Origin: Candidatus Gygaella obscura
GTDB lineage: Bacteria > Omnitrophota > Gorgyraeia > Gygaellales > Gygaellaceae
DNA length: 43,119 nt
Assembly: GCA_030765485.1 (NCBI GenBank)
Contig: JAVCCR010000011.1
Span: 1 to 43,119 of the forward strand
Direction of reading: 5' to 3'
The translations under genes were made by a program, and so were the position numbers. The notes beneath the pieces were generated by a model. That model was not told the DNA's origin. It saw only the letters and a list, made by a program, of their open reading frames with translations, and made no database searches. Numbering within the stretch: position 1 is the stretch's first letter; each line of letters begins with the position of its first letter. Shown here piece by piece: positions 7,384 through 16,274 of the stretch.

Positions 7384-8541
7384 ATGAGCTCAAAAAGAGA
7401 TTATTACGAAATACTCGGTGTTAGTAAAGGTGCAGAGATAAACGATATTAAGTCTGCCTATAGGAAGCTTGCTATGCAGTATCATCCGGATAGGGTCTCT
7501 GCAGATAAGAAGCATTCAGCTGAAGAAAAGTTTAAGGAGATATCCGAAGCCTATGCTGTTTTATCTGATAGTAACAAACGCTCGCTTTACGATCAATACG
7601 GACATTCTGGAATAGATCAAAGGTATAACTCTGAAGATATCTTCAGAGGTGCAGATTTTAGCAGTATTTTTAGTAATATGGGAGGTGGCTCTGGTTCCGG
7701 AGGCAGTATTTTTGAAGAACTTTTTGGTGATACGGGTTTTGATATTTTTGGTGGAGGTTCCACGAGGAAAAGATCCCGCCGTGGACGTAATATTCAGTTT
7801 GAGATAACGATAACTCTTCAGGATGCCTATAAGGGGGTAACAAAGATAATTAGTGTTCCTCGCTATGAGGTTTGTTCTGATTGTAATGGTTCAGGGGCAA
7901 AATCCGGTACAAAAAAAATGACCTGTCCTGCCTGTAAAGGTAAGGGTAAACAGATAATCTCACAGGGGTTTTTTCAGCTGGCACAGACCTGTCCGCGCTG
8001 TGGCGGCGAAGGAGTGATAATAAATACTCCTTGTCCTAAGTGTGCCGGAAGAGGAAAGGTTAAAGTTACACGTAAGATTGAAGTTAAGATTCCCGCAGGA
8101 GTGGATACTGGTTCTCATTTACGTATCAGGGATGAAGGAGAGATTGGAAGTTCCGGAAAAGGAGATCTATTTATTCTTGTAAATGTAAAACAAGATTCGA
8201 TTCTTAAAAGAGATGGTGATTATATAGTTTGTACTGTTGATATTCCACTTACTAAGGCAATCCTAGGTGGTGAAGTTGAAGTTCCCACTCTTGATGGTGA
8301 TGTAAAGATGAAAATCCCAGCAGGTACACAGAGTGAAAAGGTGTTTAGATTGCGTAATAAGGGTATGCCAGGGATTAATAGTTATTCTAAGGGAGATGAG
8401 TTGGTTCGGGTAAATGTGGTTATTCCCAATAACTTAACTACTCCACAGCGTAAACTTATAGAGGAATTAGCTCATCTTCGCGGAGAAGATACGGCTGGTC
8501 AAAAGAGTTTTAAGGAAAAGATAAAAAGAGCGTTTAAATAA
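7384..8541 (+). CDS. dnaJ: Hsp40 co-chaperone DnaJ
   Basis: Stimulates DnaK ATPase and delivers substrates. The 385-residue type I DnaJ has the J domain (residues ~4-70, with YHPDR containing HPD), a Gly/Phe-rich region (~75-125, for example GGGSGSGGSIFEELFGDTGF), and four CxxCxGxG zinc motifs: CSDCNGSG, CPACKGKG, CPRCGGEG and CPKCAGRG. The C-terminal beta domains follow (IPAGVDTGSHLRI, LGGEVEVPTLDG). No ribosome site is visible before the ATG. The end of the gene is 10 bp from the next start, so transcription probably continues into the downstream genes. Confidence 0.97.
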   Translation: MSSKRDYYEILGVSKGAEINDIKSAYRKLAMQYHPDRVSADKKHSAEEKFKEISEAYAVLSDSNKRSLYDQYGHSGIDQRYNSEDIFRGADFSSIFSNMGGGSGSGGSIFEELFGDTGFDIFGGGSTRKRSRRGRNIQFEITITLQDAYKGVTKIISVPRYEVCSDCNGSGAKSGTKKMTCPACKGKGKQIISQGFFQLAQTCPRCGGEGVIINTPCPKCAGRGKVKVTRKIEVKIPAGVDTGSHLRIRDEGEIGSSGKGDLFILVNVKQDSILKRDGDYIVCTVDIPLTKAILGGEVEVPTLDGDVKMKIPAGTQSEKVFRLRNKGMPGINSYSKGDELVRVNVVIPNNLTTPQRKLIEELAHLRGEDTAGQKSFKEKIKRAFK

Positions 8542-8551
8542 GGAAAAAGAT

Positions 8552-8830
8552 ATGCCTAATTATGATTATGAGTGTTTAAGTTGTGAACATAAATTCGAAG
8601 TCTTTCAGGGTATGAATGATAAGCCTTTGACTAAGTGTCCCAAGTGCGGAAAAAGTGTAAGGCGTTTAATCGGAAGCGGCGTGGGTATAATTTTTAAAGG
8701 CAGCGGTTTTTACCAGACTGACTACAAGAATAAATCTAAAAGTAGTACTTCAAAAAAAGATGCATCTGGCGATAACTGTTCTTGTTGTAAGGATTCGAGT
8801 TGTTCTAAGAATAAAGAAACTGGTAAATGA
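8552..8830 (+). CDS. FmdB-type zinc-ribbon protein
   Basis: 92-residue protein starting MPNYDYECLSCEHKFE, with a second CPKCGK pair, matching the FmdB putative regulatory zinc-ribbon family. A middle segment, GSGVGIIFKGSGFYQTDYK, is also typical of the family. The C-terminal tail is Ser/Lys-rich with extra cysteines (CSCCKDSSC), which could bind a further metal ion. The biochemical function of this family is not settled. It may be co-transcribed with dnaJ, which lies 10 bp upstream. Its stop overlaps the next start (ATGA). Confidence 0.88.
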   Translation: MPNYDYECLSCEHKFEVFQGMNDKPLTKCPKCGKSVRRLIGSGVGIIFKGSGFYQTDYKNKSKSSTSKKDASGDNCSCCKDSSCSKNKETGK

Positions 8831-9177
8831 GAAGGTTTTTTTCTCTCTGGGTTCCGGTAATTATTTATGCAGGAATAATATTTTATTTATCCAGTTTATC
8901 GGCAAAAGAATTGCCAAGAGTATGGATTTCTGATAAAATTGTTCATCTTATTGAATTCTCGATTCTTGGTTTTTTAATAATCAGGGCGATTGATCAAGTA
9001 AGAATGATTAGTTTAGGTAAAACCCTGTTGTTTTCAACAATAATCGTTTTGTTGTATGGATTTACCGATGAAATACATCAGATATTCGTTCCTACGAGAG
9101 AGTTTTCGTTGTTCGATCTCTTATTTGACGGTATCGGTGGATTATTGGGGAGTTTGACTTACCGATGGATAAAATAA
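8827..9177 (+). CDS. VanZ-like membrane protein
   Basis: 116-residue integral membrane protein with about four predicted helices. It matches the VanZ-like family by the opening WVPVIIYAGIIFYLSSLS, then DKIVHLIEFSILGFL, and FTDEIHQIFVPTREFSLFDLLFDGIGGLLG. The family was named for a teicoplanin-resistance accessory protein, but most members have no known role, and nothing here indicates resistance. The start overlaps the upstream gene by 4 bp and the 3' end overlaps the DUF1015 gene by 13 bp, so it is translationally linked to both. Confidence 0.85.
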   Translation: MRRFFSLWVPVIIYAGIIFYLSSLSAKELPRVWISDKIVHLIEFSILGFLIIRAIDQVRMISLGKTLLFSTIIVLLYGFTDEIHQIFVPTREFSLFDLLFDGIGGLLGSLTYRWIK

Positions 9178-10424
9178 TTCCTTTTAAGGGAGTATTTTTT
9201 AATCAAAAAAAGATTAGGGATTTATCATCTGTGGTATGCCCGCCATATGATGTGATAAATGAAAAGATGCGCAATGTTTTTTCTAAACGCAATAGCCATA
9301 ATATCGTTCGTATCATCTTAAGCGAATCAAAAAATAAAAAAAATAAATACGAAATTGCAAAAACACTTTTTAATGACTGGCTGAAAAACAAAATCTTGGT
9401 TAAAGATGAAGAACCATGTATTTATTTATACCGCGTAAGTTTTAAAATCGGTAACGTTAAAAAAGAACGTATTGGTTTTATCAGTCTTTTGAATTTAAAC
9501 ATAAACCGCAAAAACAAAGTTTACCCTCATGAGCATACACATGTTGTTCCCAAAAAAGACAGATTGAAGCTTTTAAGCAGTGTAAAGGCAAATCTGAGTC
9601 CGATATTTGTTCTTTATCAGGATAAAAAACATTTTATCCAGGCACTTTGCAAGCAATATTCCTTGCGCATAAAACCTTTTATGACTTTTAAATTTGACGG
9701 ACTGATTAATGATATCTGGAGAATTACGGACAAACGTACTATAAAAGAAATCCAGAAGATTACTAATGCCAGCCAGCTTTTTATTGCAGATGGACATCAT
9801 CGTTTTGAAGTAAATAAAATGTATCTGGAAAAGATGCGTAAGAAACAAAAGGCCGTAGACTTAAAAAGATTTTCATACTGTATGAGTTATTTTTTGGATG
9901 CTACATTAAGCGGGGTAGACATTTTACCAATTCACAGGGTGATAAAAAATTTAAAAAAGCAAAATTCACTTGATTTAATCAAACGCCTTAAGCAGTATTT
10001 TATTGTTAAGGAGATTAAAAACAAGAAATCATTTCTTGCTGGTTTAAAGAAGACTTCAAAGACAATAGGTTTTTATAACGGCAGGTATTATCTTTTGTTC
10101 TTGAATAATCGAACGCGTTTGGATAAAATGATTAAAGGGGCGTCAGTGCACTACAAAGATTTATCTGTAGTTGCTTTGAATAAACTTGTTATAGAGTCTT
10201 TGTTGGGTTTAAAGCTATTGGATAACGAGCATATAAAATATACGCATGATTTAAAAGAAGCTGTTTCTATGGTGGATAAAAAAGAGGCCGATGTAAGTTT
10301 TTTGATGAATCCTGTAAAAATAGAATCTCTTTTAGGCGTTGCATTTTCTAATGAAAAGATGCCGCCAAAATCAACATTTTTTTACCCTAAGGTTTTAACA
10401 GGGCTTTTGATTAACAAATTATAA
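9165..10424 (+). CDS. DUF1015 family protein
   Basis: 419-residue cytoplasmic protein of the DUF1015 family. Visible markers are the N-terminal VCPPYDVINEKMR, the central YPHEHTHVVPKKDRLKLL, and LFIADGHHRFEVNKMY near residue 205. The family is widespread, often near serine or amino-acid metabolism genes, and has no proven reaction; the conserved ADGHHR motif suggests an active site. The gene is Lys-rich and of normal length. It ends 1 bp before accD and overlaps the VanZ-like gene, so it is in the same transcription unit. Confidence 0.88.
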   Translation: MDKIIPFKGVFFNQKKIRDLSSVVCPPYDVINEKMRNVFSKRNSHNIVRIILSESKNKKNKYEIAKTLFNDWLKNKILVKDEEPCIYLYRVSFKIGNVKKERIGFISLLNLNINRKNKVYPHEHTHVVPKKDRLKLLSSVKANLSPIFVLYQDKKHFIQALCKQYSLRIKPFMTFKFDGLINDIWRITDKRTIKEIQKITNASQLFIADGHHRFEVNKMYLEKMRKKQKAVDLKRFSYCMSYFLDATLSGVDILPIHRVIKNLKKQNSLDLIKRLKQYFIVKEIKNKKSFLAGLKKTSKTIGFYNGRYYLLFLNNRTRLDKMIKGASVHYKDLSVVALNKLVIESLLGLKLLDNEHIKYTHDLKEAVSMVDKKEADVSFLMNPVKIESLLGVAFSNEKMPPKSTFFYPKVLTGLLINKL

Positions 10425-10425
10425 A

Positions 10426-11268
10426 ATGCCATTATTCTCAAGACATCCTAAATATACGCTTATAAATATCCAGAAAAAGGAAATCCCCGAGGGGCTATGG
10501 ACTAAATGTAATAGCTGCGGCCAGCCGATTTATAAAAAAAAACTTGAGGAAAATCTTAAGATCTGTCCTAAATGTAATTATCATTTTACGCTTGATGCTT
10601 ATGAGAGAATAAAACTGTTGATTGATAAAAAAACCTTCAAGGAGTTTGATAAGGCTATGAGTTCAAACGATCCGTTGTCTTTTAAAGGCCCAAAGACATA
10701 CAAGGAAAAGCTAAGTCAGGATAAAAAGATAACTGGTATGAGTGAAGGTGTAATTACCGGAGCAGGGGAGATGGATCATCAGTCATTGGTTATCTGTGTG
10801 ACTGATTCAAGATTTATCATGGGATCCATGGGTTCTGTTGTAGGAGAAAAAATCACGCGGGCAATCGAAACCGCAACTGAAAAAAAACTTCCTTTGATAA
10901 TTGTTTCCGGTTCCGGAGGAGGGGCAAGGATGTATGAAGGGATGTTTAGTCTTATGCAGATGGCTAAAACTTCCGCTGCTCTAGCAAGGCATAATAAAGC
11001 AGGTTTATTGTATGTTTCTGTTTTGACAAACCCGACAATGGCAGGGGTATTTGCTTCTTTTGCCGGTTTGGGGGATATGATTATAGCAGAACCGAAGGCA
11101 TTGATTGGTTTTACCGGTCCGCGCGTAATCGAGCAGACGATAAAACAAAAACTTCCCCAGGGTTTCCAGCGTTCGGAGTTTCTCTTAGACCACGGCTTGA
11201 TTGATAAGGTTATAGATAGAAAAGAGTTAAAAACTAAACTTTCCAGCATCTTGAGTTATTTAGTTTGA
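10426..11268 (+). CDS. accD: acetyl-CoA carboxylase carboxyltransferase subunit beta
   Basis: AccD works with AccA to transfer the carboxyl group from carboxybiotin to acetyl-CoA, the first step of fatty-acid synthesis. The 280-residue protein has the N-terminal zinc ribbon (CNSCGQPIYKK, then ICPKCNYHF, residues ~28-52) and the crotonase-like fold with GSGGGARMYEGMFSLMQMAK and GFTGPRVIEQTIKQKLP. Length and motifs are normal. accA is not in this window. No Shine-Dalgarno is seen before the ATG, and translation may depend on coupling to the gene ending 1 bp upstream. The -35 box of the next promoter overlaps its stop codon. Confidence 0.96.
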   Translation: MPLFSRHPKYTLINIQKKEIPEGLWTKCNSCGQPIYKKKLEENLKICPKCNYHFTLDAYERIKLLIDKKTFKEFDKAMSSNDPLSFKGPKTYKEKLSQDKKITGMSEGVITGAGEMDHQSLVICVTDSRFIMGSMGSVVGEKITRAIETATEKKLPLIIVSGSGGGARMYEGMFSLMQMAKTSAALARHNKAGLLYVSVLTNPTMAGVFASFAGLGDMIIAEPKALIGFTGPRVIEQTIKQKLPQGFQRSEFLLDHGLIDKVIDRKELKTKLSSILSYLV

Positions 11269-11292
11269 CATTTTTCACCAAATAGATATAAT
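11265..11292 (+). promoter_or_regulatory. consensus promoter of the ABC ATPase / diguanylate cyclase unit
   Basis: TTGACA (11265-11270), 16-bp spacer, TATAAT (11287-11292). Predicted start near 11299, with a leader of about 26 nt containing TGAGGA ahead of the ATG at 11325. Both hexamers are perfect. The downstream genes overlap, so this promoter probably drives both diguanylate cyclases as well. Confidence 0.88.
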
Positions 11293-11324
11293 ATTGTTTC
11301 AAATTAATTAATGAGGAAAAATAC

Positions 11325-12428
11325 ATGGCACAGGTTAGTTTAAGAAACGTAAGCAAAATATATCCGCCTGATGTAAAGGCAGTGGATAATATTAAGTTTG
11401 GTGTAGAGAATAAAGAATTTATGGTGCTTTTAGGTCCGTCTGGATGTGGCAAATCCACTACTTTAAGGATGATTGCTGGGTTAGAAGATATTACCAAGGG
11501 AGATATCTTTATTGCAGATAAGTGCGTTAATAACATTCCTGCTAAGGATCGTAATATCGCTATGGTGTTTCAAAATTATGCGCTTTACCCGCATATGACC
11601 GTTTTTGAAAATATGGCATTTGGTCTGAAGTTGCGTAAGTATCCGAAGTCAGAGATAAAATCCAGAGTCAATGATGCAGCGGATATTTTGGGGTTAAAAA
11701 AACTTTTAGACAGAAAACCCAAGAAGCTTTCCGGTGGAGAGCGTCAGCGTGTTGCTGTAGGAAGAGCGATCGTAAGAAAGCCCACTGTGTTTTTGTTCGA
11801 TGAACCTTTAAGTAACTTGGATGCTAAACTGCGTGTACAGATGAGAACCGAGATTAACAAACTTCATTTACGGCTTCAGACAACGATGATTTACGTTACG
11901 CATGACCAGACCGAGGCCATGACTATGGGTGATAGAATTACAGTGATGAAAGGCGGCACGCTTCAGCAGCTGGGTGATCCTTTAACCATATATGATAGGC
12001 CTACAAATAAATTCGTTGCTGGTTTTTTAGGTACTCCCCCGATGAATTTTATGAATGGTAAAATCATCAAAAAAGAAAACAGGCTTTATTTTGACGAAGG
12101 AAAATTCCAGATTAAGTTAAATGAAAAGATGTATGAAAAACTTGATGGATATGTGGGTAAGGATATTATTTTTGGTGTAAGGCCGGAAGATGTATATGAT
12201 AAGCTTTTTACTTCTCAGCCAGCGGCAGAGAATATTATAAAGGTTAATTGTGAAGTGGTTGAGCCTATGGGTTCCGAGGTGTATTTACATCTTAATACAG
12301 GGTTGCATCATTTTATCGCCCGTGTTGGTTCGCACAATAAGCCGCCAATAAACCAGGAGATGGATCTTGTAATCGACATGAGCAAGGTGCATTTCTTCGA
12401 CAAGGACACAGAATCGTCAATTGTCTAG
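11325..12428 (+). CDS. sugar-type ABC transporter ATPase (UgpC/MsmK/MalK-like)
   Basis: 367-residue ATPase of the carbohydrate-importer class. Visible motifs: Walker A GPSGCGKST, Q-loop VFQNYALYPHMTV, signature LSGGERQR, Walker B and D-loop VFLFDEPLSNLDAKLR, and H-loop YVTHDQTEAMTMGD. A C-terminal TOBE regulatory domain follows FVAGFLGTPPMNF. Such ATPases often serve several sugar importers encoded elsewhere. No permease or binding protein is nearby, so the substrate cannot be told. The stop overlaps the next gene by 8 bp. Confidence 0.93.
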   Translation: MAQVSLRNVSKIYPPDVKAVDNIKFGVENKEFMVLLGPSGCGKSTTLRMIAGLEDITKGDIFIADKCVNNIPAKDRNIAMVFQNYALYPHMTVFENMAFGLKLRKYPKSEIKSRVNDAADILGLKKLLDRKPKKLSGGERQRVAVGRAIVRKPTVFLFDEPLSNLDAKLRVQMRTEINKLHLRLQTTMIYVTHDQTEAMTMGDRITVMKGGTLQQLGDPLTIYDRPTNKFVAGFLGTPPMNFMNGKIIKKENRLYFDEGKFQIKLNEKMYEKLDGYVGKDIIFGVRPEDVYDKLFTSQPAAENIIKVNCEVVEPMGSEVYLHLNTGLHHFIARVGSHNKPPINQEMDLVIDMSKVHFFDKDTESSIV

Positions 12429-13668
12429 ACTAAAGGATAAAACCTTTTTTATCCTTATTCTTCTTTCTTGCCTTTTGACTGTAGTTATCTTAGCTCAAAA
12501 GGCCAATCAAGAAATTTACTTTGTATTAGGCCTGGATCTGCTGCTAGTTATTTTTATCCTCTTAAGAAAAAATCTTATCTTAAAAAAAGAAATTCCTCTA
12601 TCTTTAAAAATCGAAAAGGTTTCAGAAAAAATAAATCTATTAAAAATCAGTAATGTTGATTTGTATAATTTTAATGAATCTATAAAGGAAAGAATCAGTA
12701 ATTATGAGTCCCTCGGTAAGGTTCAGGAAGATTTATCTTCCGTTAATACGGTAGAAGAGATTGTTTCTATTATCACAGATGCTGGTTATAGTTTATTGGC
12801 AAAGTCAAAGGCAAGATGTTTACTGTATTTAGTATCACAAAAAGACCAGAGGTTGTTGCTTGCAAAATCAAAACCAGGAGAAAATAATTCCCGAAATTGT
12901 TATACTGCAGATTTATTCAATGAATGGGTGATGGTTAAGATGGCGCCTTTATTGGTGACTAACATAGAAGACGATTTTCGTTTTGATAAAGACAAAATAA
13001 GTAATGCGGGCAGTTTTTCATCTTTGATTAGCGCTCCCTTGATGCGGGAAAACCGCTTTTTAGGCATAATCAGATTAGACAGCAGAGAAAATAATTTTTA
13101 TAGCCAGGAAGATTTACGTCTGTTAGATGCTTTAGCAGATTTATCTACAATCTCTTTGGAAAACGCTATTTTATTTACGGAGATGGAAAGGCTTTCTTTA
13201 CAGGATGGGCTTACCGGACTTTATTTAAGAAGATACACGGATATTATTTTAGAGGGTTGTTTTGCAAAAGGAAAAGCCAATAAAGAAAACTTTTCTGTGG
13301 TAATGATTGATATAGATAATTTTAAGCGTTGTAATGATCATTTTGGCCATATTGCTGGAGATATGGTTTTGAAAAATATCAGCATGTGGTTAAAAGAGAC
13401 ATTTTCCGAGAAAGGGTTTGTTTTAGGGCGTTTTGGAGGCGATGAGTTTATTATTGTCGGTTGCGGGTATAATAAGAAAACAATTGATAATTTATTGTTT
13501 GAGGCAAGGGAAAAAATTAATATGCAGAGCTTGATGCTGCGTAATCAGGAAATAAAAATGGATATCTCTTTCGGCGTTTCCGAATACAATAAACAATTCG
13601 AATCTGTGCAAGAACTTATTGCTTTAGCTGATAAAAGGCTTTATACAATGAAGAAAATGAAGAAATGA
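12421..13668 (+). CDS. membrane-anchored GAF-GGDEF diguanylate cyclase
   Basis: Predicted to make cyclic di-GMP from two GTP. The 415-residue protein starts at TTG 12421, overlapping the ABC gene by 8 bp. Two hydrophobic segments (residues ~8-27 and 33-48) anchor it, then come a short coiled coil, a GAF-like sensor domain (~100-245) and a GGDEF domain (~260-415). The active motif is intact (RFGGDEFIIVG), with DGLTGLYLRRY at the domain start and IDIDNFKRCNDHFGH as metal and substrate site. There is no RxxD inhibitory site at the usual place, so product inhibition through that site is not expected. Confidence 0.92.
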   Translation: MSRLKDKTFFILILLSCLLTVVILAQKANQEIYFVLGLDLLLVIFILLRKNLILKKEIPLSLKIEKVSEKINLLKISNVDLYNFNESIKERISNYESLGKVQEDLSSVNTVEEIVSIITDAGYSLLAKSKARCLLYLVSQKDQRLLLAKSKPGENNSRNCYTADLFNEWVMVKMAPLLVTNIEDDFRFDKDKISNAGSFSSLISAPLMRENRFLGIIRLDSRENNFYSQEDLRLLDALADLSTISLENAILFTEMERLSLQDGLTGLYLRRYTDIILEGCFAKGKANKENFSVVMIDIDNFKRCNDHFGHIAGDMVLKNISMWLKETFSEKGFVLGRFGGDEFIIVGCGYNKKTIDNLLFEAREKINMQSLMLRNQEIKMDISFGVSEYNKQFESVQELIALADKRLYTMKKMKK

Positions 13669-14660
13669 TTATTTATCTAGTTATAATTTTTCAGATATTA
13701 GCTATTGTAATCTTTTTCGAGCGGATGATGAATGGTAACATCATGATCTTGAAAGATAAATATAATTTGCTTACTGTTGAGCTCAATGAATTAATGAAGA
13801 AATCATCTTTTTTAGAAGATGAAAAAAAGCAATTCAAGCAGAGAAAGCAGCATATCTCTACTATTTATGAAATTGGAAAGTCTCTTGTACGTTATATGAG
13901 TAAAGAAGATATAGTGAGTTTGCTTAAGGATCAATTGAGACATAATGGAATAGTTTTTGACCGGGTGAATCTCCAGGAGGGGTTATCCGGCAGCGCTTAT
14001 TCTAAAGACAGGGAAGTTTTTCCGCTCATCGCACAGGATAAAAAAATCGGTTATCTTGTTTTTGAAGGGTTGGACAAAGATTATGTTAACGATGTAACTA
14101 TGTTAGCAAAACGATTGGCCTTAAGTATAAGACGTTTTAAGTTGTATCGAAACGTTCAGCATCTTGCCATAACCGATTCTTTAACCAGAACTTTAAGCCG
14201 TAGTTATTGCCTGGAGCGATTAGATAAAGAATTAGGTAGGGCTAAGAGGTTGGGTTTTAGTCTTTCTGTTGCTATGGTAGATTTAGATAATTTTAAAACC
14301 TATAATGATAAATATGGTCATATTTCCGGGGATAAGATTTTAAAAGAGCTTTCTTTTATTATGAAGCAGGCTTTAAGGAACGTTGATTTTATTGGTAGAT
14401 ACGGAGGAGAGGAATTTCTTATTGTCATGCCAGAGGCAGACTATAAAGGCGCTAGGTTTGCCTTGGAACGTATCAGAAGCCAGATAGCTTCTCATGTAAT
14501 TGATTTTTTTGAAGATAGAGTTAACCTTACGATAAGCGTTGGGGTTGCGACATTTCCCGTCGATAGTCAAGATTTCAGCGAATTGATTGAGCAGGCCGAT
14601 AAGGCCTTGTACCGTTCGAAGAAAAGCGGAAAGAATAAAGTCACTTTTTTCGGTTTGTAA
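13665..14660 (+). CDS. membrane-anchored GGDEF diguanylate cyclase with I-site
   Basis: Second predicted diguanylate cyclase, 331 residues, overlapping the first by 4 bp (ATGA). It has one N-terminal membrane segment (residues ~2-19), a coiled coil (~35-65), a small GAF-like region (~65-155) and a C-terminal GGDEF domain. The active motif is the GGEEF variant (GRYGGEEFLIVMPEA). RNVD lies five residues upstream, matching the RxxD product-inhibition site. IEQADKALYRSKKSGKN is the usual C-terminal ending. The two cyclases differ in sensor size and feedback, so they may respond to different inputs while feeding one c-di-GMP pool. Confidence 0.94.
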   Translation: MIIYLVIIFQILAIVIFFERMMNGNIMILKDKYNLLTVELNELMKKSSFLEDEKKQFKQRKQHISTIYEIGKSLVRYMSKEDIVSLLKDQLRHNGIVFDRVNLQEGLSGSAYSKDREVFPLIAQDKKIGYLVFEGLDKDYVNDVTMLAKRLALSIRRFKLYRNVQHLAITDSLTRTLSRSYCLERLDKELGRAKRLGFSLSVAMVDLDNFKTYNDKYGHISGDKILKELSFIMKQALRNVDFIGRYGGEEFLIVMPEADYKGARFALERIRSQIASHVIDFFEDRVNLTISVGVATFPVDSQDFSELIEQADKALYRSKKSGKNKVTFFGL

Positions 14661-14676
14661 AAATAAATTTTTATTC

Positions 14677-14705
14677 TTGAAATTACACCATTTTTAAGAT
14701 AAAAT
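14677..14705 (+). promoter_or_regulatory. promoter giving a leaderless ROK kinase mRNA
   Basis: TTGAAA (14677-14682), 17-bp spacer, TAAAAT (14700-14705). Transcription would start at about 14711-14713, and the ATG is at 14714, leaving no leader. An upstream in-frame TTG at 14708 would fall before the transcript starts. Confidence 0.75.
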
Positions 14706-14713
14706 CTTTGCAT

Positions 14714-15622
14714 ATGTCTGACGAATTATACCTAGGAATAGATATCGGTGGTACGAACATAAAGATAGGTCTTGTAACAAAGACAGGAAGACTGCTGAAG
14801 AAGTTTATTATTTCCACACCTAAAAAAAGAATTAAGATAATAGAAAAAATCTGTTTAGAAATAAAGGCTTTAAAGTCAAGATTTAACATAAAGGCATTAG
14901 GTGTTGGTATGCCTGGGCCAGTAGATTCAGAAAAAGGAATTGTCCGTTATCTGCCTAATCTTATTGGATGGAAAGATGTAAGATTAAAAACCATGCTTCA
15001 GAAAAAGCTTTTGTTTCCTGTTGTTATTGATAATGATGTTAATTTTATGGGTCTGGCCGAATATAATTTTGGCGCAGCGAAGCAATCCCGTAATTGTGTC
15101 TGTTTAACATTAGGTACTGGAGTGGGAGGTTGTCTTATTTTTGAAGGTAAGATTTTTCATGGTTCAAATATGAGTGCAGGTGAGATTGGTCATATGCCCG
15201 TAAGTTTTAAAGGTCCGCTTTGCGGCTGTGGTGCTCGCGGTTGCCTTGAGGCCTATGTCGGTAATAATAGGATAGTTAGCTTGGCAAAAAAAGTTTTTCT
15301 GAGAAAGGTTTCTTTAGAAGAGCTTTCGGAACTGGCCAATAAGAATAACAAAAAGGCAATTATGGTTTGGGAGCAAATCGCCGATTATTTATCAATTGCA
15401 CTTACCTCAGTGGTAAATTTGGTTAATCCTGATACGATTGTAATTGGTGGAGGGGTTGCAAAAGCAGGTAATGTTTTATTAAAAAGACTAAGGCAGCAAA
15501 TAAGAAAAAGGGCAATGCCTGTTACGTCAAAAGGGTTAAAAATAGTTTTTGCCGCATTGGGAAATGATTCAGGTATGGTTGGTTCTGCCTACAGCGCGTA
15601 TTTATCAACTATTAATAAATAG
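14714..15622 (+). CDS. ROK-family sugar kinase (glucokinase-like)
   Basis: Predicted ATP-dependent sugar kinase, about 302 residues, probably phosphorylating glucose or a related hexose. It begins [16 protein letters not shown] (phosphate-binding loop), has the catalytic region [27 protein letters not shown], the ROK zinc site GEIGH...[14 protein letters not shown], and a C-terminal [16 protein letters not shown]. There is no N-terminal helix-turn-helix, so it is an enzyme and not a ROK repressor. I choose ATG 14714 over TTG 14708 because the promoter spacing places the RNA start at about 14712. The transaldolase gene follows 4 bp downstream. Confidence 0.9.
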   Translation: MSDELYLGIDIGGTNIKIGLVTKTGRLLKKFIISTPKKRIKIIEKICLEIKALKSRFNIKALGVGMPGPVDSEKGIVRYLPNLIGWKDVRLKTMLQKKLLFPVVIDNDVNFMGLAEYNFGAAKQSRNCVCLTLGTGVGGCLIFEGKIFHGSNMSAGEIGHMPVSFKGPLCGCGARGCLEAYVGNNRIVSLAKKVFLRKVSLEELSELANKNNKKAIMVWEQIADYLSIALTSVVNLVNPDTIVIGGGVAKAGNVLLKRLRQQIRKRAMPVTSKGLKIVFAALGNDSGMVGSAYSAYLSTINK

Positions 15623-15626
15623 ACAA

Positions 15627-16274
15627 ATGAAAATTTTTATTGATACTGCGAATATTGATGAAATAAAACAGGCCAGCGAGCTTGGTTTAATTGATGGAGT
15701 GACTACTAATCCTACGCTTGTAGCTAGAGAAACTAAAAGTTTCGATAGCTTATTAAGCGAGATCTGTTCTGTAGTTAAAGGACCGGTGAGCGCAGAGGTG
15801 ATTTCATTAGACTGTAAGGGTATGCTTGAAGAAGCGCGTAAGTTAAAGAAAATCGCAGAAAATATCGTAATAAAGATTCCTTTGGTCAAAGAGGGCCTAA
15901 AGGCCGTACGGATACTTGAAAAGGAGAAAATAAGGACAAATGTTACGCTTTGTTTTTCCGCTATGCAGGCGCTTTTAGTTGCAAAAGCAGGTGCGAGTTT
16001 TATCAGTCCCTTTGTAGGCAGGCTTGATGATATCAGTCATGACGGTATGGATTTGGTAGAGAAAATAAAGACGATCTATCATAATTATAATTTTAAAACC
16101 GAGATTATCGTTGCCAGCGTACGCAATCCTTTACATATACAGCGTGCCGCTGTTATGGGTGCAGATATTGTAACTGTGCCATTCAGCGTAATTGAGAAAT
16201 TGATTAAACACCCCTTAACGGATATTGGTATAAAAAGGTTTTTAGATGACTATAAGAAAATCCCTAAAAAATAA
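15627..16274 (+). CDS. tal: transaldolase / fructose-6-phosphate aldolase-like (small type)
   Basis: Small class I transaldolase of the TalC/FSA type, 215 residues, a normal length for the group. It shows [24 protein letters not shown], the Schiff-base lysine strand [43 protein letters not shown] and [11 protein letters not shown]. It would act on fructose-6-phosphate and related sugars in the non-oxidative pentose phosphate pathway. The choice between transaldolase and F6P aldolase activity cannot be made from sequence here. I start at ATG 15627; a longer frame from 15549 is just open sequence inside the ROK gene. Its 3' end overlaps lptD by 29 bp. Confidence 0.92.
   Translation: MKIFIDTANIDEIKQASELGLIDGVTTNPTLVARETKSFDSLLSEICSVVKGPVSAEVISLDCKGMLEEARKLKKIAENIVIKIPLVKEGLKAVRILEKEKIRTNVTLCFSAMQALLVAKAGASFISPFVGRLDDISHDGMDLVEKIKTIYHNYNFKTEIIVASVRNPLHIQRAAVMGADIVTVPFSVIEKLIKHPLTDIGIKRFLDDYKKIPKK

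Noticed and set aside
10779-11249. 156-codon minus-strand ORF opposite accD
   Set aside because: Antisense to highly conserved accD sequence; no start signal and no recognisable motif.
11250-11256. CTTGAGT, like half of an HspR operator
   Set aside because: The second half-site ACTCAAG is absent and the site lies inside the end of accD; a chance heptamer is likely.
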